Shown here piece by piece: positions 14,576-15,466 of a stretch of 15,466 nucleotides of DNA. Position 1 is the first letter of the stretch, and the number at the start of each line of letters is the position of its first letter. The stretch covers positions 1 to 15,466 of the forward strand of contig JAADHL010000032.1 in NCBI GenBank assembly GCA_013151875.1, in the 5' to 3' direction. A model generated the notes under the pieces. The model saw only the letters and a list, made by a program, of their open reading frames with translations. It did not search any database and was not told the origin of the DNA. This DNA comes from Deltaproteobacteria bacterium. GTDB lineage: Bacteria; Myxococcota_A; UBA9042; DTJE01. Both the position numbers and the translations under genes were made by a program.

Positions 14576-15342
14576 GTCGCGGCCTCCGGAATCGTCCGCG
14601 GACCCGTGCCGGAAAGATAGATGAAACGCCTGACCACATCGTTGCGGCTGGCCTTTACCGCCGCCGGTGGGCCGCGCACCACAATATTCCCATCAAACAG
14701 CATCGCCACTTCGTCGGCCATCCTGAACGTGGACGCCATGTCGTGGCTCACGATTACCGAAGTCACCTTCAACCGACGCTGCGCGGTCAAAATCATGTCC
14801 TCTACATTTTCACACATGATCGGGTCCAGTCCCGTCATCGGCTCGTCGTAAATCACGATCTTCGGGTTCAGGATGGTCGCCCTGGCCAGTCCCACACGTT
14901 TTCTCATGCCGCCCGACAGTTCCGCCGGATATTCATTCCCCGTCCCGTGCAAACCCAACTCGTCAAGACGTGCGGCCGCCGCTTCCTCCCTCTGCCGCCT
15001 GGACATGTTCGAGTGCTCTTTCAAGGGAAACATCACGTTTTCAAGCACCGTCATTGAATCGAACAACGCGGCCTGCTGGAAAAGCATGCCGAACTTTTTC
15101 CTGACGCGCGTCAGGTCCCGTTCATTCATGCGAGTAATATCGTCACCGTCCACCACGATACGCCCTTCATCCGCGCGCAACAGACCGATGATATGCTTGA
15201 TGAGGACCGATTTTCCGCACCCGCTGGGACCGATTACAACGGTGATGCTGCCGGGGGCGACATCCAGATCGATTCCCCGCAGCACGTGGTTGCCGCCGAA
15301 CGACTTTTTCAGCCCCTTGATCGAGATGATGGGTTCAGACAT
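14572..15342 (-). CDS. mlaF: MlaF-like ABC transporter ATPase (lipid transport)
   Basis: 256 residues from the ATG at 15342; the longer frame upstream only translates the hexamer repeat and is rejected. Walker A is GPSGCGKS (38-45), the Q-loop region LFQQAALFDSMTV (about 87-99), the signature LSGGMRKRV (142-150), Walker B IVIYDEP (162-168) with Glu167, the D-loop GLD (171-173) and the switch His200. The GGMRKRV signature and the Q-loop region are typical of MlaF and its plastid relatives. It would power inner-membrane lipid movement with a MlaE-type permease, not seen here. The next gene, MCE, overlaps it by four bases. No ribosome site precedes the ATG, and a TATAAT lies nine bases upstream, so the message may be leaderless. 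Confidence 0.93.
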   Translation of the reverse strand: MSEPIISIKGLKKSFGGNHVLRGIDLDVAPGSITVVIGPSGCGKSVLIKHIIGLLRADEGRIVVDGDDITRMNERDLTRVRKKFGMLFQQAALFDSMTVLENVMFPLKEHSNMSRRQREEAAAARLDELGLHGTGNEYPAELSGGMRKRVGLARATILNPKIVIYDEPMTGLDPIMCENVEDMILTAQRRLKVTSVIVSHDMASTFRMADEVAMLFDGNIVVRGPPAAVKASRNDVVRRFIYLSGTGPRTIPEAAT

Positions 15343-15351
15343 ACCGACGGC

Positions 15352-15381
15352 ATTATAGGCGGGTTGGCGTGCAGTAGTCCA
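15352..15381 (-). promoter_or_regulatory. Promoter candidate for mlaF-mlaD, near leaderless
   Basis: On the minus strand TGGACT (15381-15376, 4 of 6), an 18-base spacer and a perfect TATAAT (15357-15352) precede the ATG at 15342 by only nine bases. Initiation 6-8 bases after the -10 would fall within three bases of the ATG. This matches the absence of a ribosome site. Confidence 0.5.
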
Positions 15382-15406
15382 TTCCCGCCTCAACGGTTCC
15401 AACGTG

Positions 15407-15461
15407 CCCGAGCCCGTACCCCTACCCGTACCCCTCACCCGTACCCGTACCCGTACCCGAG
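15407..15461. repeat. Degenerate CCCGTA hexamer array
   Basis: Nine units of period 6, one of them 7 bases long, run in the order CCCGAG, CCCGTA, CCCCTA, CCCGTA, CCCCTCA, CCCGTA, CCCGTA, CCCGTA, CCCGAG. It is a GC-rich microsatellite upstream of the mlaF promoter region and near the window edge. Short reading frames across it translate to Gly-Thr repeats and are not genes. Confidence 0.9.
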
Positions 15462-15466
15462 AGCGC

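Noticed and set aside
15343..15438. N-terminal extension of the MlaF-like protein by 32 residues from a GTG
   Set aside because: The extension translates the hexamer repeat and promoter, has no family match, and the ATG at 15342 aligns with the usual MlaF start.
1..15466. CRISPR arrays, insertion sequences, integrase genes, attachment sites
   Set aside because: No regularly spaced repeats, transposase or integrase motifs, or tRNA-end duplications were seen. The only tandem repeats are the 12-base pair at 7282 and the hexamer array at 15407.

Overview
The window looks like chromosomal DNA of a GC-rich, Gram-negative, deltaproteobacterial-type organism, most likely Myxococcota or a related lineage. 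The evidence is the density of large secreted lipoproteins, a Cys-rich surface protein with GDGVCD-type motifs, a sigma-54 two-component pair, a proteobacterial Mla-type ABC/MCE module, and a CCCGTA-type microsatellite. No mobile element, phage gene, CRISPR array or plasmid function was seen. Taxonomy is inferred from gene style only.

Layout: bases 142-215 (-) hold tRNA-Pro(UGG). Next, on the same strand, is a small helical/KOW-like protein (298-813). A 287-base spacer with an operator-like palindrome precedes a two-gene (+) operon of predicted lipoproteins: a GH43-like five-bladed propeller glycosidase (1101-2195) and an alpha/beta-hydrolase (2208-4151). Convergent to it is a (-) operon of a FGE/SUMF1-like Cys-rich lipoprotein (7208 to 5700) and an outer-membrane beta-barrel-like protein (5703 to 4219), joined by a 4-base ATGA overlap. 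Divergent from that is a 609-residue lipoprotein of unknown function (7386-9215), with a tandem 12-base repeat abutting its predicted promoter.

From 9232 to 12568 lies a divergent two-component pair: an NtrC-type sigma-54 activator (-) and a REC-GAF-HisKA-HATPase hybrid kinase (+). Bases 12569-12976 carry no credible gene but are full of structure. A TTGACA-N17-TACAGT promoter sits 6 bases before a run of nested hairpins, one with a GCAA tetraloop and one spanning 79 bases. I read this as an unannotated structured RNA, and it is the most interesting item here.

The right end is a (-) lipid-transport pair: an MlaF-like ATPase (15342 to 14572) and an MCE protein (14575 to 12977), linked by a GTGA overlap. 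The MCE protein has an unusual C-terminal beta-rich, outer-membrane-like region, so one polypeptide may run from inner membrane towards outer membrane. The permease (MlaE) is not in the window. A degenerate CCCGTA hexamer array closes the window. Overall the region is cell-envelope oriented: five exported proteins, a lipid transporter and a sensor/regulator pair.
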